Source: Beta vulgaris subsp. vulgaris
Taxonomy: Eukaryota; Streptophyta; Magnoliopsida; Caryophyllales; Amaranthaceae
DNA length: 64,000 nucleotides
Direction of reading: 5' to 3'
Assembly (NCBI RefSeq): GCF_026745355.1
Contig: NC_079207.1
Location: 12,416,838 to 12,480,837 of the forward strand
Each line of letters begins with the position of its first letter. Position 1 is the first letter of the stretch. This document shows, in pieces, positions 1 to 11,742 of this stretch. The position numbers and the translations under genes are program-made. The notes below the pieces were generated by a model. The model was given only the letters and a program-made list of their open reading frames with translations, had not been told where the DNA came from and did not search any database.

Positions 1-135
1 CTCGTGTATTTCATCCTCATTACACAAAAAGACAACACAACTATTTGATGATTTATTGCTCTACTTTTCAATGGTCCCCACATGTTTTATTGATCTGTGT
101 GCTAAAGTAAATATAGCAACTAAAAAAAAGAATGA

Positions 136-180
<45 letters not shown>

Positions 181-1700
181 AGTAATAAGACAAACATGAG
201 TATTTTTTCATTTATTATTATTGTTAATATCAATTAAAAGTTACTACATTGATATATATTTTATGTATTAAATCAATTACTGGAGTTACTATTATTTATA
301 TTTCATCATTGAAATTTTCATGATAAATTTAGATAAGTATAACAAGTTTAGAAAACTTTGTTTCGATTTAAAAATAGGTCACCATTGACAGATCAAACAA
401 CTACTAATCATAACAAGTTTAGACAATATTAAAGGGATTGAAATTATTGCTTGTATGCAAGTTTCTTTCATGGCGTTGAGTTACTTTTTAATCATGATAT
501 CTAACCACATCTGATATGAAAGCAACTCAGTGTAAAAATTACCATCAATTACTCTGATCCACAAGGATTAGACTTATAGTAAAAGGTAATGCTAATGAGT
601 CACTCTACCATGATATCCTTTATGAATATTTGACGTAAGGTACAATTGGATATTAGGGTGAGGATCAAAGAAAATTGTATTAAACCATTTTTCATGATTT
701 TTCTCATTTGTATAGAAGTAGTGACGGTGACAAGATTATACTCCATGTTTAATGAGCTATTGAAGAGTATGAAGACTATTACCATTATATGGGCTCAAAA
801 GTTGACTAGATCAAAGCTCGAAATCTACTTGAACTTGACTAGAATAATTCTTCATGAGTCGAGTCAAATTAACTTAAGAGCGCTCTTTCTCTAATGTGTA
901 ATGTTCAACTTTATTTCTAATAAATATCCAATCAAAATCGTTTTGAATAAACATAATAAGTTTAGTATGCCATGAAAAGTGAAAGATTTTCCTAATAAAT
1001 AAGATTGGAAAGAATAAAATATCACTTAGTATCATATTGACATATACTTTGACTTTCCTTATATCCAATCAAAATGTTACAATTAGATCCAGCTTCCAAA
1101 GGGCCTGAGTATCGCATGTCCTTGGACCTTGAGGGTTGTTTGGGCATCAAACTTCCCCGAGACTTTGTAGTGTTTATCAAATAAAGGAAGAAATCAAAGC
1201 AAAGTCGTCTTGACAATTAGTGGAAGACTGATGTGGCAAAGTCTATAATAGTAAAAGAGAATATGAGCAAGGAATAAACACACCTTAAGCTTCCTACCCA
1301 CTCGTGGTGGCGCCGTCGTGGCGGCAACCACTATGTCATGTTGGAGCAACAAGAGTGAAGTGAAAAAAAATGTAGGGGCACCGGGAGATGGAGGGAGGAC
1401 GGTGAACATAACGCTGTTAGTAATTGCAAGCAAACAGAAGGTTTCCTGTTTTCGGAATACCTGATAAGATAAGGGTTAGTGGTCTTTTCGCTATAGCCCA
1501 TCTTTTATTTGTATACGTTTTTAGTTTGGGCTGAGATGAGCTTTCAATTTGGGCTTCTCAAAATTTAATCACCCCAAAAAACTTTAAGCTAATATTTGTA
1601 CTAGTCCAAAACTCCAGATATCAAATTGGCACGCCAATAAGCATTTAGATTTTACTATTCAAAAAAAAAAAAAAGGTGGATCAGGTGATGTATTTGAGAG
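1..1700. other. AT-rich intergenic DNA with an (ATT)n microsatellite
   Basis: No credible gene is visible. A perfect ATT microsatellite lies at about 131-178. Short open frames in this stretch lack family motifs, splice context and codon bias, so I leave them unannotated. Confidence 0.6.
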
Positions 1701-2202
1701 TAGAGATGACACTTCAGTCTAGATTCGATCTTGGTCAGTCAAATCCAAAGAGAAAATTCGACCAACTCTTAAAAAAAAATCATCTGACTCCAACTCCGTT
1801 TAAAAAGTACGACTTCGAGTTGAAAGAGGGTCGAAATAGGATCCTATAAAAAATTTGACATCTCCATCCATTTCCGACTTTAAGAAAATTAATATTATTG
1901 TTTTTATAGTAATGTATTATGTGTATATACTGTTAATTCGACATTGAACAATTGTATTATATAAGTTTTTCTATAAACAAATGATTGTTAAAAAATAGTA
2001 ATTATTAAATTATTTATATCATTCAACTATAAGATCTTTCTATTTAAAAAATGGGGTAGAAAAATCTATGGGCTTGGTAAAAAGTCGAATTGGGTCAAAG
2101 TTGAAGTGGGGATACCGGAGTTGAGAACAAATTTGAAAACCAATTTCTTGTAGGTTTGGAGTCGAATTATGCATATTCTACTTCGACCCTTTGACATCCC
2201 TA
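1701..2202. mobile_element. Non-autonomous hAT-like element with iterated words
   Basis: The ends are imperfect inverted repeats: TAGAGATGACA on the left and TGACATCCCTA on the right. The 8-bp flanks are TTTGAGAG (1693-1700) and TTTCAGAG (2203-2210), 7 of 8 matching, as expected for a hAT target site duplication. The interior has no transposase frame and is rich in degenerate TCGA/GTCGAA words. Superfamily is inferred from TIR plus TSD size only. Confidence 0.6.
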
Positions 2203-2273
2203 TTTCAGAGTTGAGTGTCTTGATAGTTGATACAGTGGTTAGTTGGTGTGAGGTTGCTGGCAGAGGTTAAGGA

Positions 2274-2826
2274 TAGAGATGGCAATATCCAGTGGACCAC
2301 CCGGTCACCCGGTCCATCCGTCTTAATGGACGGGTGAAAAACCCGGTTTAAACGGATGGTGAACGGGTGACGGATTAACGGATGCGGGTGATGGATCGGA
2401 TTCGGGTGGACAATTTTCATCCATCACCCGGCCCGTTAATCCGACCCATGACCCGTTTATTTTTAAAAAAAAGATTTTTTAGGTCCAATCCTTAAGGCCC
2501 AGCTAAATGTCCAAATTTAAAAGCCCAATGCCCAACCTAATTTTCCTAATTTCTGTATGCGAATTACTGTGATTTTGAACTTAATTTGAATTGTGGTTGT
2601 GGATCTATGATTTTGTTGGTTGAAACTTTATTTTTCTGAAATTTTATGGTTAGCATTATTTTGAGGTAGTTTCACCCGATTATAACCCGATCCATCCGTT
2701 CACCCCGGAAGTAAATGGATGGATGGATTTGGGTGGTGATTTTTTCGGGTGATGGATGGATCGGGTGGTGCGGATGGTAGCGGGTGATGCTCCACCCGCC
2801 CCGAACCCGATCCATTTACATCTCTA
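2274..2826. mobile_element. Non-autonomous hAT-like element, CGGATGG word array
   Basis: It starts TAGAGATGGCAA and ends TTACATCTCTA. It is bounded by a perfect 8-bp duplication, GTTAAGGA, at 2266-2273 and 2827-2834. Both arms are built from variants of CGGATGGG/ACCCGGTCC. The arms flank an AT-rich centre at about 2460-2670. No coding sequence is present. The 8-bp TSD and the TIR make hAT the best assignment. Confidence 0.75.
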
Positions 2827-3026
2827 GTTAAGGAAGGAAGAAGAGGAGGGGGTTAGGAAAGAGAAATTATTTTTAAAAAATGCAAACCAATTAGATGGTG
2901 ACACACCATCTTATTAACCAATCTAGCAGTTTAACTAACCCCTAAGATTGTATTGAGGAGGGTAGTACGTTATGATTGTTTTGGGAAGGTCATGCATAAA
3001 TGGGATTATTGTTGAATTTCTCCTTA

Positions 3027-4020
3027 CTAGTCTTATATGCATGCTATGCGTGCGAAGTCTTTTTTTTTTATATTGGCAAATCATACAACTATAAAATAAA
3101 CTTGAATCATTATCAAAGTTAAGTTAATTGTATAATTTTATCTAGTAACAATTTGTAATAATAATCATGTATAAATTCTCTAACTCTAATGATAAGTTTT
3201 AAAAACTGTTAGTATCGTATTTGCGATTTCTATGTTCAATGGTTGAAGCAGCAACAAACTAATAGGATATATTTTTTGGTTGAGTTTTGTTTTTGTTACG
3301 ATTACATAATTTAAAAAATTAGGAAGTAAGAATTACCCTTTGAATTTGATTTTGTGGTTTGCTTTTTGCTCTTCTTGGTTTGGCTGGATTACATTGATGC
3401 GATGCACGATAATTTGGTGGATTGATTTTTGCTCCTATTTGAGTTTATAAATTTTTTGTTTTTGTTTGTAGATAATGGAAGGTAGAAGATCTTGAACTCA
3501 AAAGAATTTAGGTGTTGTTTAAATGGAAGTAGAAGTATGATTGTGAAGTAGGAATTAGAGATAATCTATGAAAACTGTGAGTTTGTGTTTTATTTCTTAA
3601 AAAAATTATTGTTGCAGTTATGTTCCCCACATAATTAGGGATTTTTATTTAAATAAGAAAATGGAGGTGGATATTGGATATTTTGAGTAACACGGTCATG
3701 CTGATATTTGGTTGTTTTTTCCTTTTTTATGTTTTTCTTTTTTTCTAAAATTAAGCAGTTTTTTCCCTTTATTTAGGGATTTTATTGGGTGGTTATAGGT
3801 TTAGCATTAGACGTTTGTTTTTTTATTGTGTTTTCTTGTTTTTATTGTTTTTTTTGTGATTTAAAGGAGTCAGTTATGTTATGTATTTTCTTTTCTTTTT
3901 CTGTTTTTTTGGTATTTTTTTGTAGAATGTAGATCAGATTTAATTTGATTTATGTAGTAAGGGTAAAATGGGGCTTTCATTATTTTGGTGTCTCCCCTCC
4001 CTTCCCATATAGAATAGAGA
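3027..4020 (-). mobile_element. Helitron (non-autonomous)
   Basis: On the minus strand the element begins TCTCTATTCTATATGGG after an A. It ends in a GCACGCATAGCATGC hairpin-like stem followed a few bases later by CTAG, with T as the next host base. A 5' TC, a 3' CTRR, a subterminal hairpin and insertion between A and T are Helitron hallmarks. It shares ends with the Helitrons at 14412 and 44267. No Rep/helicase frame was seen. Confidence 0.7.
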
Positions 4021-5396
4021 TATTAACTTACAGCGAAAGCTTTTTCATCTACTTTTTAGACTCTAAATTTTTAGACTTGTTCTAAACTTAGTTTCTCACG
4101 CATTTCTATAGGCTATGTTTGGTAAATGATTTTTTCATTGGTTTTTGACTTTTGGCTTTTCAATTTGGTCAAATAGGCAAAAAGAGTGGTTATTGGCTTA
4201 GCTTTTTTTTTTTTTTTTTTGAGGGAAATTGGCCTAGCTTTTTGGTTGGCTGAAAAGTTGGCCTTTAAGCTAAAATGAAAAGGGAGTTACTATTTACCGC
4301 CCGTATAATACTAAAAATCGTCCGTATTTTACTCACTACATTACTATACTATCCTTACTTATACTACCCACCCCCACTCTCACTCTCACTCTCCCTCACA
4401 CTCACTATTCTCTCTCACCTCACTCCAACCTCCCAACCAACCACCACTACAACCACAACCATCACCACCACCACCATCACAACCACCGCCAACCGCCACC
4501 ACCTCCACCAACAGAATCGCCGGAACACCTCCACCTTCACCCCCATCATTGCAAGGAGATCCGGTTAACCACGAACACCACCTCAACCACCACCACCGGC
4601 GGGACGCTAGCGAGGAGCATGGGTCCAAGAAAGAAGGTGAAAGAATTTGGAGAATCCTCAAGCCAGGTAATGAATTTTTCCCATTATTTTCTTTGTAATT
4701 TTGCCGGAAAAATCCGCCACCACCGTCGGTTGTCAAAAAAATTTTGTTTCCTCCACCGAGGAAATGAAACGTTTTTTCATTTCCTCCATGGAGATCTTCG
4801 TTTCCTCAGTGGAAGAAACGAAAAAGAGTCTCGTTACCATGGCTCGAAAATGATATTGGGCTTAAAATCGATGCGGCTTGAGAATAAGATGCGGATTGGT
4901 CGGTAAGAATAAGATGCGGCTTGAGAATGGCTCGAAAATGATATTGGGCTTAAAATAGATTCTTAAATCAACTTGGTAATTTTTTTTCCTTTAAATGACA
5001 TTAACTTGCAACCTTTTTTTTTTAAGTAGACTTGCTACCTGGTTTAACTTTTTGTCGATTTAGTTTCAGTCTTCCACTAATTTGTGACATGAAAATGCAA
5101 CTTTTTGTTAATAGAAAAAGAGAAGCAACTAAATTAAATTAAAACACAAATTTCAGTAGAAAACCAAATTATGAAATTAAATGCAGCTATTGATTTATAG
5201 ATAACAAAAGCATGCCATCGATTCACACACTTATAGGCTATAATACCAACAACCGTACAAAATCAAAAAAGTCCAAACTAAACTCGCTCCTCATGATTTT
5301 TACTTCTACTAACTAATAATCCCAATACTTTGATCAAGTTAGTGCACGCAAATTAGAAATGTCTAACTTGCAAAGCATAAAATATGACATACATTT
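4021..5396. other. Intergenic, CT/CA-rich low complexity
   Basis: A pyrimidine-rich tract at about 4371-4560 (CTCACTCT and ACCACC repeats) creates long open frames on both strands; their Ser/Pro/Thr/His composition is an artefact of the repeats. About 4108-4270 may be a MITE (GGCTATGTTTGGTAAATG at one end), but I could not match a second end. Confidence 0.5.
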
Positions 5397-5522
5397 TATT
5401 AGGCTCCTTGGACCTATCTATTTGTGTGTAATGTATTTGTTCATTATAATGTATTATATTGTAAAGTCCAATATCTTTTCATTAGGTTGTATATAACGTT
5501 AATCTTAAAATAAAGTTATTGT
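5397..5522 (+). repeat. 5' LTR remnant of a Copia element
   Basis: This ~125-bp stretch aligns along its length with the 3' LTR at 10563-10682, sharing for example TTAGGCTCCTTGG, CCTATCTATTTGTGT and CATTAGGTTGTATATAA. It is followed directly by pol-derived sequence, so the primer binding site, gag, protease and most of integrase have been lost by internal deletion. Confidence 0.75.
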
Positions 5523-7140
5523 TACGCCCGTTGCTGACCCATTGGTCGATGGGCCTTTTGCTTCAAGCCTAGCTATCGCGTCTGACCCACCCGCTGTTAG
5601 ACCATCTAATGTTGGGTCCCTTGCTCCAACCGCATCTGCTTCGCCCGTTGATGGGACCTCAACCATTGGGCCATCTACCACCAACCTTGATCCCCCTGTT
5701 GGGTCTCACGCCTTAGCCCCTTATGGGCCTCCTGAAATAGGCTGTCGCCGGGCCCAATGCCCAGGGCGCCCCTTCTTCTCTTGATGCTCCTCCTAATGGC
5801 CATGCTCTTTCCGACTCCGATCCTTCCATTACTGAATTGGGTCGTGGTATGCGTGTCAAACGCCCATTCTTCTTACTCCGTGATTATGTTACTCCTTTGA
5901 ATCCCATGCCGAGTCCATCCCCTAGTTCTCCATCTCCACCGGACACCTCAGGTACTCTTTATCCTATGGCACATTTTGTGTTTGTTGATAAATTTTCTGA
6001 GCGCCACCATATCCTTCTTGTAGTTGTTACTACTGGACATGAACCCCTGAGCTTCAAAGAAGCCATGATTGACGTTGGAGGCATGAAGCCATGCAAAAGG
6101 AGATCTCTGTCTTGGAGGCTAATGATACTTGGGTTTTGACTACTCTCCCTCCCTAGAAACATGCTTTGGGGTGCAAATGGGTGTATAAAATCAAATATCA
6201 TGCTGATGGTTAGCTGGAGCGCCTCAAAGCTCGTCTTGTGATTTTTGGTAATCGACAGGTTGAGGGCATAAATTACAATGAGATGTTTGCCCCTGTGGCC
6301 AAAATGGTGATTGTTCGTGTTTTTCTTGTCGTCGTTGCTACGAAATGTTGGGGGTTGCACCAAATGGATGTTCACAATACCTTCCTCCATGACAATCTTC
6401 ACGAAGAAGTCTATATGAAATCTCCTCTTGGGTTTCATGGTCATCAATCAGGTTTAGTGTGTCGACTTCAGAAGTCTCTCTATGGTTTACGACAAGCTAC
6501 TTGGTGTTGGTTTGCTAAATTGGTCGTTTCTCTCCACCAGTATGGCTTTCAGCAATCCTACTCTGATTATTCTCTCTTCACTCTCACTCAAGGTTCTGTT
6601 CAACTCAATGTTCTTGTTTATGTGGACGATTTGATTATTTATGGCAATGATTCTTCCGCTATTACTGCTTTTAAGACCTATTTGGGTGAGTGCTTTCAGA
6701 TGAAGGATTTGGTCATCTGAAATATTTTCTTGGTGTTGAGGTTACTCATAGCGAAAAGGGGCTACTTCTTTGCCAGCGGAAGTATACTTTAGATATTGTG
6801 GTTGAATCTGGTCTTCTTGGGGTCGTCCTTCCACTTTCCAGATGGAGCAGAACCATCATCTTGCCCTTGCTACTGGCGAGTTAATTGTTGATCCTGAGTG
6901 ATATCGACACTTTCTTGGTCGTCTCATTTATCTCTCTTTCACTCGTCCTGACTTAGCTTACACTATTCATATTCTGGCTCACTTCATGCAGGTCCCTCGT
7001 CAAGAACACTGGGTTGCTGCTCATCGTGCTGACGCTACTTGAAGAGTTGTCCAGGGCGGAGCATCCTTCTTCGTGCTGACTGTGACCTACAATTGACTGG
7101 TTGATTGGTGTGACTCAAATGAGCCAGTTGTCATCTTACT
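5523..7140 (+). pseudogene. Copia pol pseudogene: integrase-RT linker and reverse transcriptase
   Basis: A Ser/Pro-rich linker (5542-5960) leads into a Ty1/Copia reverse transcriptase. Visible RT blocks are LKARLVIFGNRQVEGINY, APVAKM, HQMDVHNTFLH, CRLQKSLYGLRQA and the catalytic YVDDLII (about 6620-6640), then KYFLGVEVTHSEKGL in another frame. The RLIYLSFTRPDLAYTI and HWVAAHRA blocks follow. A frameshift near 6716 and several stops inactivate it. The frame reaches early RNase H and is cut by the insertion starting at 7141, with the remainder at 10117. The wording resembles the Ale/Retrofit clade; clade is inference. Confidence 0.88.
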
Positions 7141-10116
7141 TGTAACACTCCGACAATTCTCTATTTTATAAAATACATTTTTTTTCCCATCAAACATAGA
7201 GAATTACCAAAGTATTATCGCCTGTGTGATAACGTATCGGCTTATTCAAAATTTTGCAGTGAAAATAGATAAATAACTTTGAAAACATAAATAACTTAGT
7301 CAATCATAAAGTTAACTCCAAAACCAACCATAGTCAAACCAACTTAAAAGTCAACTATAACATATTAAACCAAAATTATTTAAAATATAAAGATAGTATA
7401 AACACAAGTTCTCTGTTGTTCCCATACACCCAACGATGCATCATCTTCAAACCTAAAATGTTTTATGCTTTATTTATCCTAAACAACTACTCACCAAGTC
7501 ATCAAGTAGGTCATTACAGGATCAATAAGGCACAACCATGATCGACACATAGAAAAGCACGTAATCAGCAAAGTTGAGTTCTACATAATAAATAAAATGT
7601 AAAACCTAACATGATACTACTAAACATTAAATCGGAGATAAATAATAATACAACAAAATAACAGACTCAGCATGCTGAACTTGACTCCACAACCAATAGG
7701 TTAATTATAATTAAATTAAATAGTCAGTGGATAGAGTTGTTCAAACAAAACCATGTCTTCAATTTAGAAGACGAAGTACGGGCGCGACTCTGTACTCCCT
7801 CGACCAACAATATCGATGTACTAATTAAAAAAAAATGGAACAGGGTGATCAATCTGGTCCCAAGAAAAAGTCATGGGCTACCACCATGTACTCCAACTCA
7901 TATTATTCCAACACTTCAGACGTGCATAAGTCTAAAGTTTATTGTTATTCACTTTCCAATTTAAGTTATTAATAAATTTCACAAAGTAAGATAACCAACA
8001 TAAATATCATGTTAACATAAAAATCCCAATTTTATCTTAGGATTAAATAAGGTAATTAACAACTCAAATAATCCCATTAATTAATTTAATAACCAACCAA
8101 TTTTTATTTGTTGACTTAATTCAACAATCAACCAACTTGTCAATAGGTGAATGTCCAACTTTACCAAACAGGCCCACAATCCTTATAAAGTAAATATCCC
8201 CTTCACTCTTTATTAGTTTATCTGTTTCTTAGGAGAAATAATGTTGTGAGACATAGAAAGAAAGAGAAATTATTATTTTATATTAAAGTTGAATGTATGT
8301 GTGGTGGAAAGTTATTATTCCCATTCCAAAAATAGAAACAAAAGAAATGGGTAAACTAACAAGGGACTTCCCAAAAAGTAATACAAGTAAACTAATAAAG
8401 ACCGGGGGGCGTATGATAATAATCCAAGGGAGCAACACAATACAATTCATAATCCAATAAACAATATATTTATTAATCCCTCGTGTGAATTAATATTATA
8501 AAAGTTTCCAAACCCACATGCTTACATCAATCATCCATACAAACATATAATATTCATCATAAGCAACATGTTTCACACAACGACATACAATATGCGATTC
8601 ACTTGAATATAAGCCACATATGAATCATAAAAAGTTCCCTGTATATGATACTACTACATCAAATCCTAATCTTAGGACATGATAATAGTCTAATAGTACC
8701 TCTGTATTTTTTTAGTTGCACTATTTGTTTTTTCACATTTGCTGAGATGATTATTTGAATGTTAATATCTCTTACTGAGTGTAAGTAAAAATTATAAAAA
8801 TTTGATATTTGGAAATCTTGCATTGAGACGAATCTAACAAGATCCCACTTGACTATGTTTTTTCTTATAAAATAATGCGAGATATTTTAACAAAATTAGT
8901 TGTTGTTTAGTGCCACAAAACCAAATGGTGCAACTAGAAAAATACGGAGGTAGTAACACATAGGTATCTACGTACCTTGTGTAGAAAATATGAGAGGCCA
9001 TTTTCTCAACCTTAGAAATCACTCAAAGTATATTTTCCGCTTACCAAATACCAAAATATCCAAGTATTAATACTCTAATAGAATTGCACCTTCTTAAAAA
9101 GTGTTCTAGAACTCTCTTATGCATTGAAACTTCAACCTTTAGTACCCCTTAATATAATACTACCATACTAGTCATTAGAAACCCTTAAAAATCGATACTT
9201 TAATGTTTAAAAACTACCATAAGTATGCTAATAAAAATTTCAGAAACATACAACGTCTTTAAAACCTTTTAAAATTACTTTAACATAATTATAAATATTA
9301 AAGTACTCAACTTTTATAAACTATAACATACTACTATAGTTCTAATAACTCTAAAAAACATTAAAAAAAAATCCATGCTTTAATGCTTAAAAACCTAATT
9401 TAAACATATATGTTAAATCTAAAATTTAATTAATCCATTAAACTAATTATATAATCTGAAATTAATATTAAAAATAGTATAAAATACAAACACTAATTTT
9501 TAAATCATCAAACAATACTTAAAACATTAAACTATTCATTAAAATAATATAGTCAAGGAAGATAAAAACCAAAAGGAGGAAGGAGGAACTCGGACGAGAG
9601 AGAAAGAGGACGTCAGTGCTGGGCTGCGACCGTCGACGGCTTGCTGCTGGCCGGCATTGGTCCGGTGGTGGTCCGGCTCGAGCGAGGGAGGCGAGAGAAA
9701 AAGAAAACGGTGCAGGGGAGAGAGAGAGGGGGGGGGGGGAGACAGAGAAATTAGGCTTTGTGTAATGTGGCAAAATTGTGAGGTAGGAGAGTATTAGTAG
9801 GTTCCCATTAGGGTTCAAAAGGAAATTGGCTTTGATGGGTTAGTTTAATGAATGATGATCATATGAAAAGCTATAAAGGTTTGGGCTCCTCTAACCCAAT
9901 ATTAAAATCTTTTGTCTTCAACTCAAATTAATTAAATAATAAAATAACTCTGAAAGTACGATCCAATAAACTATTTGGTTATTTAAAATATTAAATAATC
10001 CTTTGACTTTAAAATAGTCAATACTTTAAGAAATTAATTATTTAAATACTAAAACATATATAAATATACTTTAAATATATTTATAAATTAAATTCATAAA
10101 ATTGTGGGGGATTACA
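7141..10116. mobile_element. Solo LTR of a long-LTR (probably Ty3/Gypsy, Tekay-like) retrotransposon
   Basis: The insertion starts TGTAACACTCCGAC and ends GTGGGGGATTACA. It is flanked by the perfect 5-bp duplication TTACT (7136-7140 and 10117-10121). It contains no gag-pol. TG...CA ends, a 5-bp TSD, non-coding content and ~3 kb length fit a solo LTR. TGTAACACCCC-type starts and long LTRs are known in Tekay/Del chromoviruses, so that lineage is an inference. The host reading frame (Copia RNase H, ...HL-TRRSL...) is restored when the insertion and one TSD copy are removed. Confidence 0.75.
8696..8953. mobile_element. Stowaway-like MITE inside the solo LTR
   Basis: Inverted ends GTACCTCTGTAT and ATACGGAGGTAG are flanked by TA on both sides. 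The inner arms also pair (TTTAGTTGCAC / GTGCAACTAGAAA). A length of 258 bp, TA target sites and a CTCCCTCCGT-type TIR are typical of Tc1/mariner-derived Stowaway elements. It resembles the MITE at 18807. Confidence 0.72.
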
Positions 10117-10562
10117 TTACTAGGCGCTCTCTCACTCGGTGGCTTGTGTTTCTCGCCAATCTCTTGTGCCTTGTTACGAAAAAGCAATTGTGTCTCTCAT
10201 TCCTCCATCGAGGCCGAATATCGCTCTATGGCTACTACCACTTGTGAGTTGATTTGGCTTAAGGCCTTACTTGTGAGCCTTTGGCATTGCTCATCATCTG
10301 CGTGCCATGCGTCTCTTTTTTGTAAGTCAGTCAGCATTATATATTGTGCGAAATCCTGTGTTTCACGAACGCACGAAGCATATTGAGGTAGATTGTAAAT
10401 TTGTTCGTGACACACTTCAAGCGGGTGTTATCTCCACTCATCATGTCTCTACTACAGAACAACTTGCTGATCTCTTTACCAAAACTTTAGGGAAACGTCA
10501 GTTTCACTATATCTTGGGCAAGTTCGTCATTTGTGACGTTCATGCTCCAACTTCAGAAGGGG
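10117..10562 (+). pseudogene. Copia RNase H C-terminal part, continuing across the solo LTR
   Basis: After the insertion the pol frame resumes with TRRSLTRWLVFL-like sequence and then, with frameshifts, SHSSIEAEYRSMATTTCELIWLKALL. The frame at about 10340-10597 gives [20 protein letters not shown] and [16 protein letters not shown]. These are the classic end of Copia RNase H. The purine stretch GAAGGGG immediately precedes the 3' LTR. Confidence 0.88.
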
Positions 10563-10682
10563 TGTTAGGCTCCTTGGGCCTATCTATTTGTGTATAATAT
10601 ATTTGTTCATTATAGTGTATCATATTGTAAACCCAATAGCTTGTCATTAGGTTGTATATAAAGTAAATCTTGAAATCAACAC
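10563..10682 (+). repeat. 3' LTR of the decayed Copia element
   Basis: It starts TGTTAGGCTCC just after a purine tract and runs about 120 bp to ATCAACA. It is homologous to 5397-5522. Together they define a short-LTR Copia element spanning 5397-10682 with the solo LTR nested inside. No matching 5-bp target duplication was found. Confidence 0.75.
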
Positions 10683-10737
10683 AACCAAGAGAAAACAATT
10701 TTTGCACACATTTTCCCAAAGCGTTGCTAAAGATATT

Positions 10738-10771
10738 CGCTAACTGAAATAAGGTGAACTGAACATAGCCT
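10738..10771. mobile_element. Orphan terminal fragment of a Harbinger-like element
   Basis: AAGGTGAACTGAACATAGCC followed by TTA matches the terminal inverted repeat of the complete element at 19096-20412. No partner end was found nearby, so this is probably a relic. Confidence 0.45.
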
Positions 10772-10799
10772 TAGGAATCTAGGGACTAATCATTTCACC

Positions 10800-10995
10800 C
10801 AAATAAAATAATTTCACGCAAAAATGAAAAATGACGGCCCACTTCGACATGTCTCGTACGCTCATGAAAATCTAGATTATTGTTAGCCAGATAGACCCAA
10901 CTGACCATCACAATTTTACCCATAGCATAAGGGTGACTCACCTCAACAGTCTCCAACAATCTCTTAAGCCACTTAAACTCACTAGTCACAAACCA
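10800..10995 (-). pseudogene. Copia RNase H fragment, minus strand
   Basis: The minus-strand translation reads SEFKWLKRLLETVEVSHPYA and later NNLDFHERTRHVEVGRHF. These match the CELxWLKxLL and [17 protein letters not shown] blocks of Copia RNase H. It is an isolated scrap unrelated in position to the plus-strand element before it, and no LTR is attached. Confidence 0.75.
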
Positions 10996-11389
10996 TCAAA
11001 CACCGTATAATGATAATACTCAATCTTCATCAAAGAATAAGAAATAGTCACCAGTTCTTGTCTTTGAATTGAGGAGATGAGAGATTGAATAAGAAACACT
11101 AACAATCCAAACAAATATTTTTAAGTGAGAGGACAATTCACTCAATCCAAATCGCCCCAACTAGACAAATTTAAATAATCACAATCAAATTTCAAAATAA
11201 TACTTTGTTTTGGCTTTCGTATAAATATCGTACAATGCAATGTTGCTTCCTAATGATCTTGTTTAGGCTCATACAAATATCAAATATTCTATGGTAAATG
11301 TCGATTGGCGCTAATACCACCATTACAAAATGGGGACCATTGATCTTCTTTATACAATCATAGTCGTAGCCTGTATGATTTTTTTTTTT
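10996..11389. other. Intergenic, nothing recognised
   Basis: AT-rich sequence without a credible frame, repeat pair or RNA gene. Confidence 0.4.
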
Positions 11390-11742
11390 GAAAAAATTGA
11401 CAATAGAGGTCTGAACTTTGGGTGATAATTTTTAGAAGGTCTGAACTATTGATTAACCTGTGTAGGTCCTAACTTTAGGAGTCTTAACTTTTTAGCGGGC
11501 CTCGACGACTTAAAACTGAAGATTTTTTTTTGAATCTTACCTAGTTCCTACATTCCTCCTTCAATTAACCCTTCTGATGTGACCAAAGTTTTACAAGTGA
11601 TGACCTACTAAGCCGATTTTAAGTCACTAAGACCCGCTAAAAGTTAAAGACCCCCTAAAGTTGGGACCTACACAGGTTAATCAATAGTTCAGACCTTTTA
11701 AAAATTATCATCCAAAGTTCAGACCTCTATTGTCAATTTTTC
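11390..11742. mobile_element. Foldback MITE (Mutator-type likely)
   Basis: The two ends form long inverted repeats of ~120 bp. GACAATAGAGGTCTGAACTT on the left pairs with the complement at about 11718-11738, and AACCTGTGTAGGTCC on the left pairs with GGACCTACACAGGTT on the right. Flanks are T-runs ending in G on both sides, compatible with a 9-10 bp target duplication. Long TIRs and that TSD length suggest a MULE-type MITE. It sits in the poly(A) tail of the adjacent LINE. Confidence 0.7.

Noticed and set aside
4275..4736. Overlapping 97-aa and 116-aa open frames on both strands
   Set aside because: Both derive from CT/CA/ACC low-complexity repeats and have extreme Ser/Thr/His or Gly composition with no motif.
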